Assembly (NCBI GenBank): GCA_035079385.1 | Contig: JAVHKY010000040.1 | Coordinates: forward strand, 1,240,001 to 1,304,000 | Direction of reading: 5' to 3' | Source of the DNA: Aspidiotus rigidus | Lineage: Eukaryota > Arthropoda > Insecta > Hemiptera > Diaspididae | Length of the DNA stretch: 64,000 bases | Shown: positions 1 to 11,639 of the stretch, piece by piece | Layout of the letters: every line of letters begins with the position of its first letter | How positions within the stretch are numbered: position 1 is the stretch's first letter | Notes under the pieces: generated by a model | Databases searched by the model: none | What the model saw: only the letters and a program-made list of their open reading frames with translations | What the model was told of the DNA's origin: nothing | Made by a program: the position numbers and the translations under genes

Positions 1-1129
1 AATTCAATTTGCTTACTTCTTGTTTTTAATTTATCCGATAAAATAGACATAATATAAGAAACTCAAATTGTTGTCTTAGTATGAGACTAATACTCAGTGT
101 GTTCCTCCTTATCTCGAATTTTAGTCAGATAGAAATTTTTTTTTGTAATTTGTAAGTATCGAAGTTGTTTGGGCATATGCGCGCGTATATGTAATAGTAT
201 ATTGTAATTATATGATTGCTCCATTTAGTTTCCGAGTTTTATTCAGAAGAAACGTTAAATATTATTTTTCTGATCATCACGATCATAATAATGACTAAGC
301 GGAAAAAGAAAAACAAAAAGAGCTTACGCAGAAGCGTAATTTTCTATCTCTAAATTTAACCACCCTTTCAAAGTCAACTATGTAGGTACTCATGGTATCC
401 CTTCTGACTAAAATCATCAATTTTTGCGGTGTTCTGCTGCGTAATAATGGAGCGTTTGAATTTTTAGTCACGAATGAAATCTGCAGCAACGTCTTGCTGC
501 GGTACGAACTCCGCGAGAGTTGCGAACGTGGGCATTAATAGCTTTGCCGCTAAGCGAAAAGTAAGAATACGCTGTGGCTAAATGCTGTGCTCCAAAATTA
601 ACGCAGCCCTCCATTGTGAAGTACCAAAGTTCGCTGCTGATGAAAATGTATTATAACTTTGCCGCTAAACTTTCAGTTTAATAGCAGCTTTATGCTGCTG
701 CAAATCAAGATATTATTTATTTAATTGATTGATCAATAATTGGCATTATCAAGAATTTACAATTTTTACTTCACTAAACTTTATTTTGATTCTTTTTTTC
801 TTCCTAAAAATTATTTAAAATTTTCAAATAGAAAAAATCTATAGTCTTATGTCCTTTTTGACCTACAAAAGTTTTATTTTAGAGAGTAAAAAGTTTTAAA
901 TTTAAATATCACTCCCCTCTTTCATTAATGGGCTATTTAACTACATAACATATACTTATACAATACAGTCATAAATTAATGTAAGAACAATTATTTACAA
1001 AATACAAAGGTGATAGAGTTGGATAAGGTGGATGGTTACAGAGTAAACAGGCCTCTTAACTATAATATAATTATTTGTGAGCGCACAACGACGTGAACGT
1101 TTTCAGCATCTACGGGTATTCATTTGATG
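1..1129. other. AT-rich stretch with no gene seen
   Basis: No convincing exon on either strand. Between about 480 and 710 there are short local repeats around GCTGC and a repeated 'tttgccgctaa' (near 543 and 659), which look like low-level repeat debris. The reading frames present are short and lack recognisable motifs. Confidence 0.5.
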
Positions 1130-2045
1130 AATATATCTACTTGTAAGATTTATTTATTTTATTTAGTAACGCGTCGACATCAATGGTAATCGGCGTCGGT
1201 GTAATTGAACATAATACTCGTTTAAATGACAAAATTTGGTGTCTAATGTACATGATATTTAGGTTGGGCCTAGAGAAGTTTGTGGAGTGCTGTTCGACGC
1301 ACGAACGTAAATAAAAGTTCGACTTTTCCGAGTGCGTCTTCCATGATGTCCACGTCCCGCGTAGCTGTTTTTCCATAAATTTCTTACCAGTTACGTTCAT
1401 ATTTTCGGCAGGTGCTTACTAAGTAAGTGACTGTTGGACGTGTGTGGGTAGTGTTCGCAATGAGGTGGTCCGGATCTGTGAAGAGTGGGCTGTGAGTAAG
1501 TTTGGTATATCCAACTTGCAGTCTTCCTAGTATGACTTCGTTTTATCTGCAGTTTGCGTGTTCAACCTGGCATCTCCAATTTATGTCCAGTTTGACCATA
1601 CGTAGCCTAGTGGTTGAGCTTGTACATTGTTGTAACATTCTTCTTGGAATTTTTCTTGAATGCGCGTTAGCATATTGTGTTTAACATGCTGATATAGGGG
1701 ATTTCGTCCGCATCTGGTAAATCTACCTTGTATTTTTTTAATAAGGTAGTACATCTTGTACTAAAGGATGGGATTTGTGGATGAGTGTAGGGGAAATGGG
1801 GAGCGTTCGTTAAGGGTTTATATTTTTTTCTCGACTCTGATTTTCATGTACTGCGATAGGGTTAAATAGTCTGTGGTGGGAGAGTGTTAATGTTGATGTG
1901 TCAGCGTGATTGTTCCAGGTAGGGCTTGTGCGAAAGATTCCGGTGCTGATACGCAGCGCCGTGTTTTGTACAGTATCGAGCTTCTTGATATAAGATATTT
2001 TAGCTGAGCTGTAGATTGAGAAATTTCTCTTTTTATAACGTTAAT
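1130..2045 (-). mobile_element. Decayed non-LTR retrotransposon, RT end to C-terminus
   Basis: Read on the minus strand, about 2030-1920 encodes the motif LDTVQNTALRISTGIFRTSP, the thumb region found at the end of Jockey/I-group reverse transcriptases. Further on (about 1530-1400) the frame matches the post-RNase H segment of such elements, with VILGRLQVGYTKLTH, comparable to VILTRFRIGHTKITHTH in the copy at 7.2 kb. Several stops and frameshifts interrupt it, so it is dead. Its 5' edge lies about 15 bp from the stop codon of the ankyrin gene, so the 3' UTR of that gene probably runs into the element. Confidence 0.75.
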
Positions 2046-2057
2046 GAAGAGTCGCCT

Positions 2058-5000
2058 CTAACTTTCCTCATCGAATAAAGAAAACAAACCATTGATGGCA
2101 GAGGGAGCGACTAAATCCATTCGTCCTTCAATTAATTGGTCGGGAGATAAGAAATGCTCAGATTCGAGACGATTGTATTCAAAATTAGGACGAGAAGCTT
2201 TTCTGTACCCCATGTTCAACAGCATAAGAAGTCCATTGAAATAGCCATAGTTGGTAGAGTTTTCAACCATGGTACGAGATGATTGTAAAGAGAGTAATGA
2301 AAAGTTTGTGACAAAATTTCGCGTATACTGAGCTATGTAGTTGATTGTAGAATAAGGTGTATGAGCAGAATTTGTCACTGCGGGCACCTCTTGAGAGAAA
2401 CCTGCATTCCTTCGCCGGCGGCTCTTACGACCTCCTTTCGATTCAAGATACTGAAGCACGTTCCGATGGCGTCCGTTGGCAGCGTAAAACGCGGGAGTTC
2501 GGCCACTCTTATCTTTCGCGTTGACGTCTGCACCCTTTTCCACGAGTATCTTAACAAAGTCACCGTATCCCCTCCTAGACGCTTCGTGCAAACAAGTGCC
2601 ATTCGGAGTAGGGACTCGGGGGTCCGCAGATTTCTCCTCCATCAGATATTTGAAAATAGTAAATTTATTCGCAGAAACCGAATTGAATAGAACCGTGAAT
2701 CCTTCATTATTTTTCACGTTGATATCTAATCCTTTTTCCGCGACTAAGTATTTGAAGAGTTCAACAGGTCCGCTCAAAGATGCTGCGTGCAGTAGCGAGT
2801 TACCGTTCTGGTCTTTTTGACGGGCATCCGCTTTTTTCTCGTCTAAAAGATAGCGTAGCACCGCCAAATGACCACCATTACTTTGCCCTTTTCCATCAGC
2901 AGCGTTAAACACAGGTGTGCGACCTATCTCATCTCTCTCGTTTATATTCGCCCCTTTGTTAACGAGAGCTTTGACAAAATCAGTGTAGCCCCATGTAGCT
3001 GCCAAATGTAAGCACGTACCTTCCGGCGTGTTTGTTCGAAAATCCGCGGATTTTTCGTTCATCAAGTAGCGGAAAATGTTGAACTTTCCTTCATATATGG
3101 AATCATACAGTACCGTATATCCCTCCTTATCCTTTGCATTTACATCCAGACCTTTCTCTTCGACTAAATACTTAACAACTTCTATAGGTCCACTCATAGC
3201 TGCTGCATGTAGTAACGTCTGACCTTCCTTGTCTTTTTGATAAACATTCGCTCGTTTTTCGTCAACAAAATAACGAAGCACGTTTAGGTGTCCCCCACTA
3301 TTCTTTTGCTTTCCATTCGCCGCATAATATACGGGAGTGTGACCACTAGAATCTCTCGATGTAATATCGGCCCCTTTGTCCACAAGCACCTTGACAAAAT
3401 TTAAATACCCTCTTGTCGCTGCCTCGTGCAAGCAAGTACCCCACGGAGTCATACTTTTGAAATCAGCCGACTTTTCTTCCACTAAATACATGAAAATATC
3501 AAATCTATTCGCGTATACGGCATCGAATAATACAGTGAATCCTTGGTTATCTAACGCGTTTACGTCCAGTCCCTGTTTCTCTACTAAATATTTGACAACT
3601 TCCAGAGGTCCACTCATGACCGCTCCGTGCAATAAGGTGTAACCTTCGGAGTTTCTTTGATGAACGTCGCCATTCTTTTCATCCACAAGGTACTGGATGA
3701 CATTTAGATGTCCACCGCTTTCTTTGACTCCAACAGTAGCTAGATACAGAGGAGTTCTACCGTCATCGTCTTTCGTGTCTACCTGGGCTCCTTTTTCTTC
3801 TACAAGGTATTTGACTAGACCGAGGTAACCCTTTTCAGCGGCGCTTGAAATTCCTTCGTCATAAGTAACTTCTAATTCGTCAATCAAATACTTGACCATT
3901 TCAAAATGTCCCGCTTTAGAGGCGTAGTCTAAAGGTGTTAGACCTCCAATATTCCGTAAATTGAAATCAATTTTTTTGCCAACCAATTCTCTGATTGCTT
4001 TAATATTACCCTTATCTGCCAAATAATGCACCACGTTATTGCCATTTTTATCAGTTATTTTGAGATTTAGGTCGGAACTAGTTTGCGTAATTAGATAGTC
4101 GAATATATCGAATTTGTCTTGTTGAATACTCTCCATGAGCGGAGTGCGACCATCGTGATCTTGCGCGTTCAAATTACTGCGCTTTTTCTCCACTAGATAG
4201 CGAACTACTTCCAAATTACTATTCGAACATGCCGCGTGCAGCAACACTTTTCCAAATTTGTCCTCACTGCTTAAGTCGCCGTTCAAGGTGTCTATGAAAT
4301 ATTCAACCAAATTTAAGTGTCCGTTATTAACGGCCCAGTATAAAGCAGTCCGTCCAAGAACGTCTTTCGCGTTAACATCGGCTCCCTCTCTTACCAGAAA
4401 TTTTGCTACGTCAATATGTCCTTTCTCAGTGGCTGCATGTAGCGGTGTAGCGGGTGTTCCAATTCGTAAATTGTTCGCATTTACATCCGCGTTCGCCTTT
4501 TCGATCAAATATTTTACGGTTTCCAAATGGCCGCCATTTGCGGCTCGATGCAGTACAGATAACCCGTTCGGATCTATAGCGTCCGACTTCTTCTTCTTTC
4601 GTTCGATAAAATCTCTTACGGCATCCGTATAACCTCTTTCCGCCGCCTCGAAGATATCAAATTGTACACCTCGTTCGTTCGTGAAGTACTGGAGCACGTT
4701 TATACGATTGTTGGCAGCCGCGAGATGAAACGGCATTTCTCCCTCTCTACTTTTTTCGTAAATTAGCGCACCTTTCTCGATGAGGTATTTCACAATTTCT
4801 AAATCGCCGTTTTTGGCCGCCCAATGCAACGGCGAGTACCCCTTTTGCTTATCCTTAATTTGGATATCAGCTTTACGCTCGACTAGATAACTGACAACAT
4901 TCAAACCGGCTATGTGGTAATCAACAGCCCAGAGTAGAGCGCTGTATCCCCACTTATCAATCGCATTAACATTGGCACCTTCCTGAATGAGAAATTCGAC

Positions 5001-5171
5001 TACATTGAAATGACCGTTTGCGCTAGCCTTCATGAGAGGAGTTGAGCCGTCAAAGAGAGTACTGTGCACGGAGTCTTTGTTTTGGTCTACTAAAGACATT
5101 AAGATCTTCAAATCACCGTCGGCCGCTGCATCAAAAATACTCGTGTTAGCGCTTTTACCGTTGTCCTTCAT
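2058..5171 (-). CDS. Large ankyrin-repeat protein, single open frame
   Basis: The frame encodes about 1037 aa without interruption. Residues ~10-910 are ankyrin repeats, recognised by recurring G-TPLH-AA--GH---V-YL---GAD-N---- units. Residues ~485-905 form three larger units of exactly 140 aa (420 bp), each made of four ankyrin-like repeats. The C-terminal ~125 aa are not ankyrin: they open with a basic cluster (GGRKSRRRR) and contain FNGLLMLLNM and a FLSPDQL motif. From the pattern alone this tail resembles the C-terminal region of some long ankyrin proteins of insect endosymbionts; that is a weak inference. No signal peptide or membrane segment is evident. A start at GTG 5174 is formally possible, but the ATG at 5171 is preferred. 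A splice acceptor-like site lies just upstream, so an extra 5' exon may exist. Function is unknown beyond a likely protein-binding scaffold. Confidence 0.85.
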   Translation of the reverse strand: MKDNGKSANTSIFDAAADGDLKILMSLVDQNKDSVHSTLFDGSTPLMKASANGHFNVVEFLIQEGANVNAIDKWGYSALLWAVDYHIAGLNVVSYLVERKADIQIKDKQKGYSPLHWAAKNGDLEIVKYLIEKGALIYEKSREGEMPFHLAAANNRINVLQYFTNERGVQFDIFEAAERGYTDAVRDFIERKKKKSDAIDPNGLSVLHRAANGGHLETVKYLIEKANADVNANNLRIGTPATPLHAATEKGHIDVAKFLVREGADVNAKDVLGRTALYWAVNNGHLNLVEYFIDTLNGDLSSEDKFGKVLLHAACSNSNLEVVRYLVEKKRSNLNAQDHDGRTPLMESIQQDKFDIFDYLITQTSSDLNLKITDKNGNNVVHYLADKGNIKAIRELVGKKIDFNLRNIGGLTPLDYASKAGHFEMVKYLIDELEVTYDEGISSAAEKGYLGLVKYLVEEKGAQVDTKDDDGRTPLYLATVGVKESGGHLNVIQYLVDEKNGDVHQRNSEGYTLLHGAVMSGPLEVVKYLVEKQGLDVNALDNQGFTVLFDAVYANRFDIFMYLVEEKSADFKSMTPWGTCLHEAATRGYLNFVKVLVDKGADITSRDSSGHTPVYYAANGKQKNSGGHLNVLRYFVDEKRANVYQKDKEGQTLLHAAAMSGPIEVVKYLVEEKGLDVNAKDKEGYTVLYDSIYEGKFNIFRYLMNEKSADFRTNTPEGTCLHLAATWGYTDFVKALVNKGANINERDEIGRTPVFNAADGKGQSNGGHLAVLRYLLDEKKADARQKDQNGNSLLHAASLSGPVELFKYLVAEKGLDINVKNNEGFTVLFNSVSANKFTIFKYLMEEKSADPRVPTPNGTCLHEASRRGYGDFVKILVEKGADVNAKDKSGRTPAFYAANGRHRNVLQYLESKGGRKSRRRRNAGFSQEVPAVTNSAHTPYSTINYIAQYTRNFVTNFSLLSLQSSRTMVENSTNYGYFNGLLMLLNMGYRKASRPNFEYNRLESEHFLSPDQLIEGRMDLVAPSAINGLFSLFDEES
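2460..3719 (-). repeat. Three in-frame 420-bp super-repeats in the ankyrin gene
   Basis: Units begin at about 3719, 3299 and 2879 with the codons for SGGH or NGGH, and the spacing is exactly 420 bp both times. Each unit reads in the order GGHL-V--Y, LLH-A--SGP-E--KYLV, TVL--S------IF-YL and TCLH-A---GY--FVK-LV-KGA. Nucleotide identity between units looks only about 65-70 percent by eye, so the duplication is old, yet no indel has broken the 140-aa period. A fourth, shortened match continues to about 2440. Confidence 0.9.
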
Positions 5172-5178
5172 CACGATT

Positions 5179-5200
5179 CTGTAATTCAGGAAAGATAAAT
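5179..5200 (-). other. Candidate 3' splice site upstream of the ankyrin ATG
   Basis: On the minus strand the bases before the start codon read CCTGAATTACAG followed 8 bp later by the ATG. A T-rich tract and a TTTAAT-like branch context lie upstream. This is a good animal 3' splice site, so the gene may have an intron in its 5' UTR or a small upstream coding exon. Confidence 0.45.
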
Positions 5201-5229
5201 GATTAAAAAAAAGAGAAGGTGCGAGTTAG

Positions 5230-5950
5230 AGGGAAGTCATTAATTCGTCTCCTTTTTTCTCCTATCTTCAAAATTTATAAGAAACTCTTTTGTCGGAAAA
5301 CATTCTTCAGTATATAGAAATTAGTATTTGATTATTTCTCAATTTCTTCTTTAAAAAGAAAATCAATAAAATCAGTTTTTGGTCTTCATTCTGAGGGGGG
5401 GGGGGTAGTAATACTTATAATAATGAATGGAGGAAAGTTCCTCTTCTTCCTCAATTTTTGTTGTCCTAGACCTGAACTTTCAGAAATTTCATGAGTGGGT
5501 TTTGATGTTTGAATTTCTATTGAACTCTTGATAATCCAACAAGGCAGAGCAGTTTGACTAAAACTCAGTCTTTTTATTACAAAACTTATCCGGGATCTGT
5601 TTTGTGTCCGAATCTCTTCTTCTAATACTCGTAAAAGAAGAAATCGTGAGTGCATCGAAATTATCAAAAATAATACGGTAAATTTTAAACGTGACACGCA
5701 GAAACTAAAATCGACCTACTCCACAGTTTCAATTACTCATACTTCCTGATTTTTCTTGATTTTTTCTCTCTTTCGATAGCGTGTTGTTCTTGTACTTTTC
5801 ATGTTTAGTTTTACTCATCTCGTTCCGAAGAAGACGTCTCAGCAGGTCGAAACGTCAACGATTTTCGTACAGTTTTGTACATTATTTATATTGGGCGAGC
5901 AAAGCTTTTTTATAATTTCATTCTTACTTTATGATCAGCGTGCATAAAAA
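5230..5950. other. Intergenic stretch with possible Penelope-type tail
   Basis: No gene is supported. A run of 12 G lies near 5395. About 5825-5865 contains 'gaagaagacgtctcagcagg' followed by 'tcgaaacgtcaacg', resembling the 3' tails that follow GIY-YIG domains of Penelope-like elements. A related string occurs reversed at about 37005-37030. The minus-strand frame at 5386-5697 shows no motif. Confidence 0.35.
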
Positions 5951-6033
5951 ATTTAGCTATTTGCGATGTTCACTGTACTCAGATGATATCATACTTTTTA
6001 GAGAGATATTCTGCACTACTGCACCAGAACCTC

Positions 6034-6178
6034 GATATGTGACCTGCGATGAGAAAAGGATGCTCATTGCCCACTGACGGGAACACCATTTCTCTCTGAT
6101 TAGATGTCCAATCAGAGAGAAATGGTGTTCCTGCGCCAATGGGCCATGAGCATCCTTTTCTTATCGCAGGTCACATAT
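6034..6178. repeat. Fold-back inverted repeat inside an RT relic
   Basis: The left arm (6034-6101) and right arm (6110-6178) are reverse complements over nearly 70 bp with an 8-base loop and a few mismatches. The right arm belongs to the plus-strand reverse transcriptase frame that continues to 6484. The left arm is an inverted copy of the same coding piece, so the structure arose within or after the element. Confidence 0.85.
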
Positions 6179-6650
6179 TATGTTGACGAAATGGAGCGAG
6201 GAAACTTGTATGCCCGGTCAAACATGAGTGAATGTAAGGTTATAACGTCCTCTGGTAAGTGGAATAAAGTTCAGATGAATTATGAGATACGTGGAGAGTT
6301 CGTGGAATTTGTTGAAGAAATTCGGGATCTAGGTACACTTTTCGATCCCGAAATAAAATTCGACTGTCATTTACATATGTTTTTAAATAGCGCTAAACAC
6401 AATATGGGAATCATTATGAGACAAACTACAAATAGAACTTCGTTAACGTGGCTGTTCTTCGCCTTCTATATCTGGTGCTTGTAAGATCGCATTTCGATTG
6501 TGCATTGTGTGATAATATTAGGTCTAATAGGCAAGAGAAGTCAGAAAAAATTGAAGGTATTCAAAAACTGATTACAAAGTGCAAGATGACAATTAAGAAA
6601 AGAACTAAGTACAATAATGATAGTAAGGGATACATATACCCTGTCGTGAT
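6104..6650 (+). mobile_element. Non-LTR retrotransposon RT fragment (Jockey-like), frameshifted
   Basis: The frame to 6484 has EIRDLGTLFDPEIKFDCHLH followed by a NMGIIMR motif, the conserved C-terminal part of Jockey/I-type reverse transcriptases. A shift near 6450-6480 moves to the next frame, which continues with LVRSHFDCA and a KIEGIQK motif. The usual catalytic YADD region is absent upstream because of the fold-back, so the copy is dead. Confidence 0.75.
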
Positions 6651-6699
6651 CATATATTTTTTGCTCTGTAAAATAGATTCCCTCGTTCCTTTCAGATCG

Positions 6700-7697
6700 A
6701 GTGTAGGGATATAAATCTCAGATTCCTTAACATAGAACGTATCAACTTGCTTCTGCTCCGCTTTCTCGTGCCCAGGTTTTTGTTGAACCTTGTGGTTAAA
6801 GAGGACTCGACAAAAGATTTATTTTTCGATAGGAAAGTGTTCGACAACAAGGTGACGACACTCACCCAACGCATTCTCCTTACACTCCTCACACTTAACT
6901 CCGAAATAATATTCTTATGGACACCGGGTCACATTAATTTTCAAGAACACGATACAGTTGACCAAGCCGCCAAAACTGCCACATTCCTCAAAAAAATATC
7001 TGACAACTCCCTCCTACCAGCCCTTGATTATAAAAACCACTACCGTTCCCTCATAACTCAATCCTGGTACACCTTCTGGAAAAATCAAACTAACAACAAA
7101 CTCCTCGCCATCAAAAAAATTCCTATCTCCTGGTCATTCTCCTTCAGGAGCATAAGACGAGAAGAAGTCATTCTTACACGTTTTAGAATTGGTCATACAA
7201 AAATTACCCACACTCACCTAATCAACAGCAACATCCTAACCCCTCCCTCTTGCCCCCACTGTCACCAAGACAATCTAACAATCGAACATTTTTTTACTTA
7301 CCCCCCACCTTTTAGCTCTCCGCGATTCCACCAAAACACTCTCCTCCTTCATTCAAGCACTCAAAAACAACTCCGACACCATATCCTGTACTCTACAATA
7401 CCTCAAATTAACTGACTTTTATTCTCACATATAACACCCACAACTATACTAAATTGCAATACTCAAATAACTACTACACTTTAAAAACATTTACACAAAC
7501 TTTTCTTTACTCCTCACACATATTCCACTTTACCCTTACTTGACCCTTCCTCATCTTTCTTTGCTCGTATCCAAAACTGCTTTATCCTAACTTATATAAT
7601 TATTCTAACTATATTATACTATAAGCATACTGTATAAGTCGAGCTAATAACCTATTAGTTGTTTTAGAGCTCGTTAAAAAAAAAAAAAAAAAAAAAA
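6700..7697 (+). mobile_element. Non-LTR retrotransposon 3' end: RNase H, C-terminal region, poly-A
   Basis: The open frame 6747-7415 contains FLWTPGHINFQEHDTVDQAA, the last conserved block of an RNase H domain, then EEVILTRFRIGHTKITHTHL and a zinc-ribbon-like CPHCHQDNLTIEHFF. The 3' UTR ends in about 22 A residues at 7676-7697, the expected LINE terminus. It probably forms one element with the RT fragment just upstream. The frame is intact but 5' truncated, so it is not a host gene. Confidence 0.8.
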
Positions 7698-10600
7698 GGT
7701 GACAATTTTGGAAAAAAGGTTTTATGTTTCATTAATTTCTCCTTTTTGCTGTTGTGCACTCCCTATGCTCCAATATTTTCATCATAATTTATTTTCATCT
7801 TATCTTTTCATATTGTATTTATTTCAATTATAACCACTAGCTAAAACTTATCCAATATCTAATAGTTTGTTTATTTAATAATAATAATTTTTTTTTTTTA
7901 GTATTATTAATTATATCTTTTTGTTTTTTTGAAGTAGTTGATACATGAAACGGGTTTGGGATTTAGATATGGGACCAAAGTTGGGGTGGCTAGAGGTGGT
8001 CCTCCAATTTTTACTCAAGTTTGTAAGCATTATTTTTCAACATGTTTAATTTCTTGAATAGACTGCCCTTTTTCTACCCATGCCAGAATTTATGGCAACG
8101 CGAGACCTCAGCTCTCATTTACAAAATTGAACGGGAACTTTGATCTCCTTAAGGGACTCGGAAAAAATTGAAGTCTACATATTACCTGTATAATTAAACA
8201 GAATGGTGTACGAATTTCAAACCCCTATCGGGTGCCGAAATTTGTGACCGTAAAAAGCCTTAGATACGGCTAAGACAAACTTGACAAAACAATTTAGGGT
8301 ATCTGCTGCCGGCGGTGTATGAATTCTGTCAGCTTGCAGCCTACACATTTTATAAACTACCAGCAGTTGTAAATTTTAATGAACTCCTTAGACCGTTTAT
8401 AAAATGCCTAGAAGATTATAAACAATTAAACAAATTTTAACACTATGGAAATATAGAGTTTCACTTATTACTTCTCACATGTTCTCACAGCAAATATTGC
8501 CTGCGTGACATTTAGAATCATAAATAATATGACTTTTTTGGACGTAGAAAGTTCGTTCTGGGTTCAAATTGTAGATAAAATTGAGATACGAATTTCGTAC
8601 ATTTCAAGTACATATATACCGTACTCGTATTTAACATACCGCGTTTTTGCGCTAGAACAGATGCATCGCCTTTTAGAATCACCCGGTTTGGCTCAAAATT
8701 TGCACCTAATTTTCTTCCCTTCCAAAATTAAAAAAAAAACAAAAAGTATTCAGCTTAATGTAATATAAATTATGAGATTCATAGATAGTTTTTTGGTTTG
8801 TAAACTACCTATACGTTTTATACGTATTATAAATTGACAAAGTCACATAAAAACAAAATTCATAAGAGGAAAGAGAGGACTTTATTGGAAAATTTTCATT
8901 GTTAGATTTCGACCAAATATTACCGCCAAATTTAATGCGATATTACCAATAGTTAATTTTCAAGTAGAAATGACCAAAAGGAATCAAGTTAGAAACGTAT
9001 CTTGATAGTATAGTACTCATCTATCCCATGTATGTATTTTATAAGTTATTGAGCGAAATAAATACAAAATAATAATTTAATTTCAATTTATGAATCTAGC
9101 TTGAAAATGTACCTATAACTTGCAGAATTTTAGAGTCTACTTACATAATTCCAGAAATTGCGCAAAAAACTTGAAAAACGAACCTAACACAAACAAAGTT
9201 GTTGAGAACAGATGAAAAAATTTTACACTCAGTAAACTCGTCGTTCAAATGGAATAATTTTTTCACATCTCTTATATTGCTGTGAAATTTCTGCTGTGAT
9301 AGAAACAAAAACACCGAAGTCGAACGGTTTCGGGCAGTACGTGTACCTTACGCTGATGGTGAAAAAAACCAGACTTATACATACAATTATACGGTCTACC
9401 TACGAGTACGTTAGTCGTGACCTATGCTAGGTGTCCGAACGCTGGATTAAAATTATTATTTACGTTAAAAGGAAAAATAGTTTTACTGACGTCACGAAGT
9501 GGTTCTAGTGGTAACGGGAGTTAGCAAGTTTACACTCAATACACGATCGAACTGAATAAAAAATACGACAGTGTAAAAAAAAACAATTAAATTGATTTAG
9601 TTTGAAATTCCAACTGGACATTGGAAGAATCACGAAACTGTGAAACATGATAATTTTTTTGATATACCTATTTTCACTCTTAAGGTAAGTCACAAAAAAT
9701 GGATACTTTTGCAGCAACAACATCAATCACCAACATACAATCAAAGAGATACCTAAAATATTTTAATTTCTTTATGTGTATTTGCCTAACATTCGCCATA
9801 CAGATGAACATTCTATTAGACAAACTAAACATTTTTGCATGAAACTTGGACTATTATTAAATGGCGAATTACTATAACAGGATCTTTGTATTTAGATCGT
9901 CACCTTATAGTGAGAGGATCGCCGAGGAAAGAGCATCTTACTCACAATAAAACACATCTTATATCAGCGAAACCATATACAGATTTTCAAATATCTGTAA
10001 AAATTTAGGCACCATCCTTCCTTCTAGAAAATTTCATGAGTTTGTCTACCTACAAGATTTGCTCAAAAGTTTCACTATCAAAACGGTTTGCAACCAGAGA
10101 CTCCGTGCGCCTCTTGCAGGACCGTCTTGTTTGCGACAGTCAACTAATAGGCCTAAGTCCACACCTGTAAAGTTATCGCAAGAGAGGCAGGATTTCTTGA
10201 GGTCGAACACCTATGAACGGGGCTGCATCATTAAAGATGACGTTGATTTGTGTTCTTTTGGCGTTTATACATCGATGGCTTCCTGCACACTTCACGTAAA
10301 TAACATTTTTTTGAAATTGTGTCAAGAGCAGAAATGAGTCCTAAAGAATGTAAATTATCGGATTATGTCGAAAAATTTTTCAATTGTTCAATGCTGCCCC
10401 CGTGGGTGAGCCAGTGCGCATTGGTTATAAATGCAGTTTCAATAACTTTCAATAGGTTTCTCGTGCACATATGCACGGGGGTGCTAAGCGCTCTTACAAC
10501 TATCGGCACGGGAGTCTATACCACCACAGAAAAAACCATTCATACCCGGCGCGTGTAAAGAAGATGCTCTACAGAATACCTACTGCGAGGGTATTTTTTT

Positions 10601-11639
10601 TTCTTTCTCAACCTCTTCTCTTTTTTTTTCACCCTTTGTACCTCGTAGTACGGTGCTACTTTATCTTCTGAACGCCGAAAACCTATGATGTTGTACTCGT
10701 AGTACAAATCTTCCGGGTCTTGCTGATGATCCTTTGCTTGGAACATGAAGAGGTACAATTTTACCGACTTTTCGTAGAAGAGCGAGTACTACACACGTCA
10801 CAGTTGTGGCAGAAAGAAGAGGAATGAATTTTCTCGACGTTTTAGAGGTCATAGGTCATCGCTACGTCATCAAAAAAATTTCAGGTTTCCTTATACATGT
10901 ACATATTATCTAAGTCTCTCGATACTCTTCGACTCATTTATAATAAGCACAATGCGTACTCACCGTCCTTGTTTGCACACGTCGGACGATAAACACCCTG
11001 TGACTATTATTTTCGCTTGTAATTAGATCGTTACATGCATGATGATGCGTGATAGATTACGAACGTTACCCGATATTTGAATGTTTAGATTATTAATGCA
11101 GATGCGGACATTGCTTGCAGACGGCGGAAAAAAAAGACTAACACTTTGGAAAATACGATTCTGCAAAATTCGTGGGAGAATTTATCAGTAAACGTGGAAA
11201 GCAAATGGTTCAAGGGTGGACCAGATTTAGCACTCAAAGAAGTGACGTCTGTAGGGGCAGCATTGAAGAAGTGTTGGTCGAAAAATTTGAAATATTGTCA
11301 GGAACATTTATGAAATTTGAAGAATTCGAAGTACCGGTACTATTGTTGTTATTCAACATAATCATCAGACGCTTCACTTTCAGTAAAATCTTTGCTTGTA
11401 AGTTTGCCTTCATCTACATATATCCGCTATTTTCATATTTTTAGAATAATAAATTATGTGTATGTAAAACGAGAGGAAGAATGTTTTGCACTGCTACTAA
11501 GTTGTAGAAAGATCTGGTTTTTCCGCTAATTTTAACCGTGTCCGTACAATAATGACCATTCAAGTTTGATATGAACAACGACGACACTCAAGAATCAGCC
11601 GATGGGTAAACAACCGCCAATATTTTTTTGTTGAATCTC
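7698..11639. other. No gene seen; scattered repeat debris
   Basis: I see no exon with protein-family motifs. About 8555-8665 matches about 45600-45735 (both contain 'gttcaaattgta'-like and 'aatttcgtacattt' strings), so it is a dispersed repeat. The frame 10059-10337 is open but has no recognisable features and is not called as a gene. Confidence 0.5.

Noticed and set aside
2361..4632. Several plus-strand open frames of 88-124 aa across the ankyrin gene
   Set aside because: They are antisense shadows of the long minus-strand repeat frame and show no motif of their own.
5386..5697. 103-aa minus-strand frame
   Set aside because: No motif, low-complexity ends beside a poly-G run, and no splice or regulatory context.
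10059..10558. Two overlapping plus-strand frames (92 and 79 aa)
   Set aside because: No recognisable domain and no splice-site support; likely chance frames in repeat debris.
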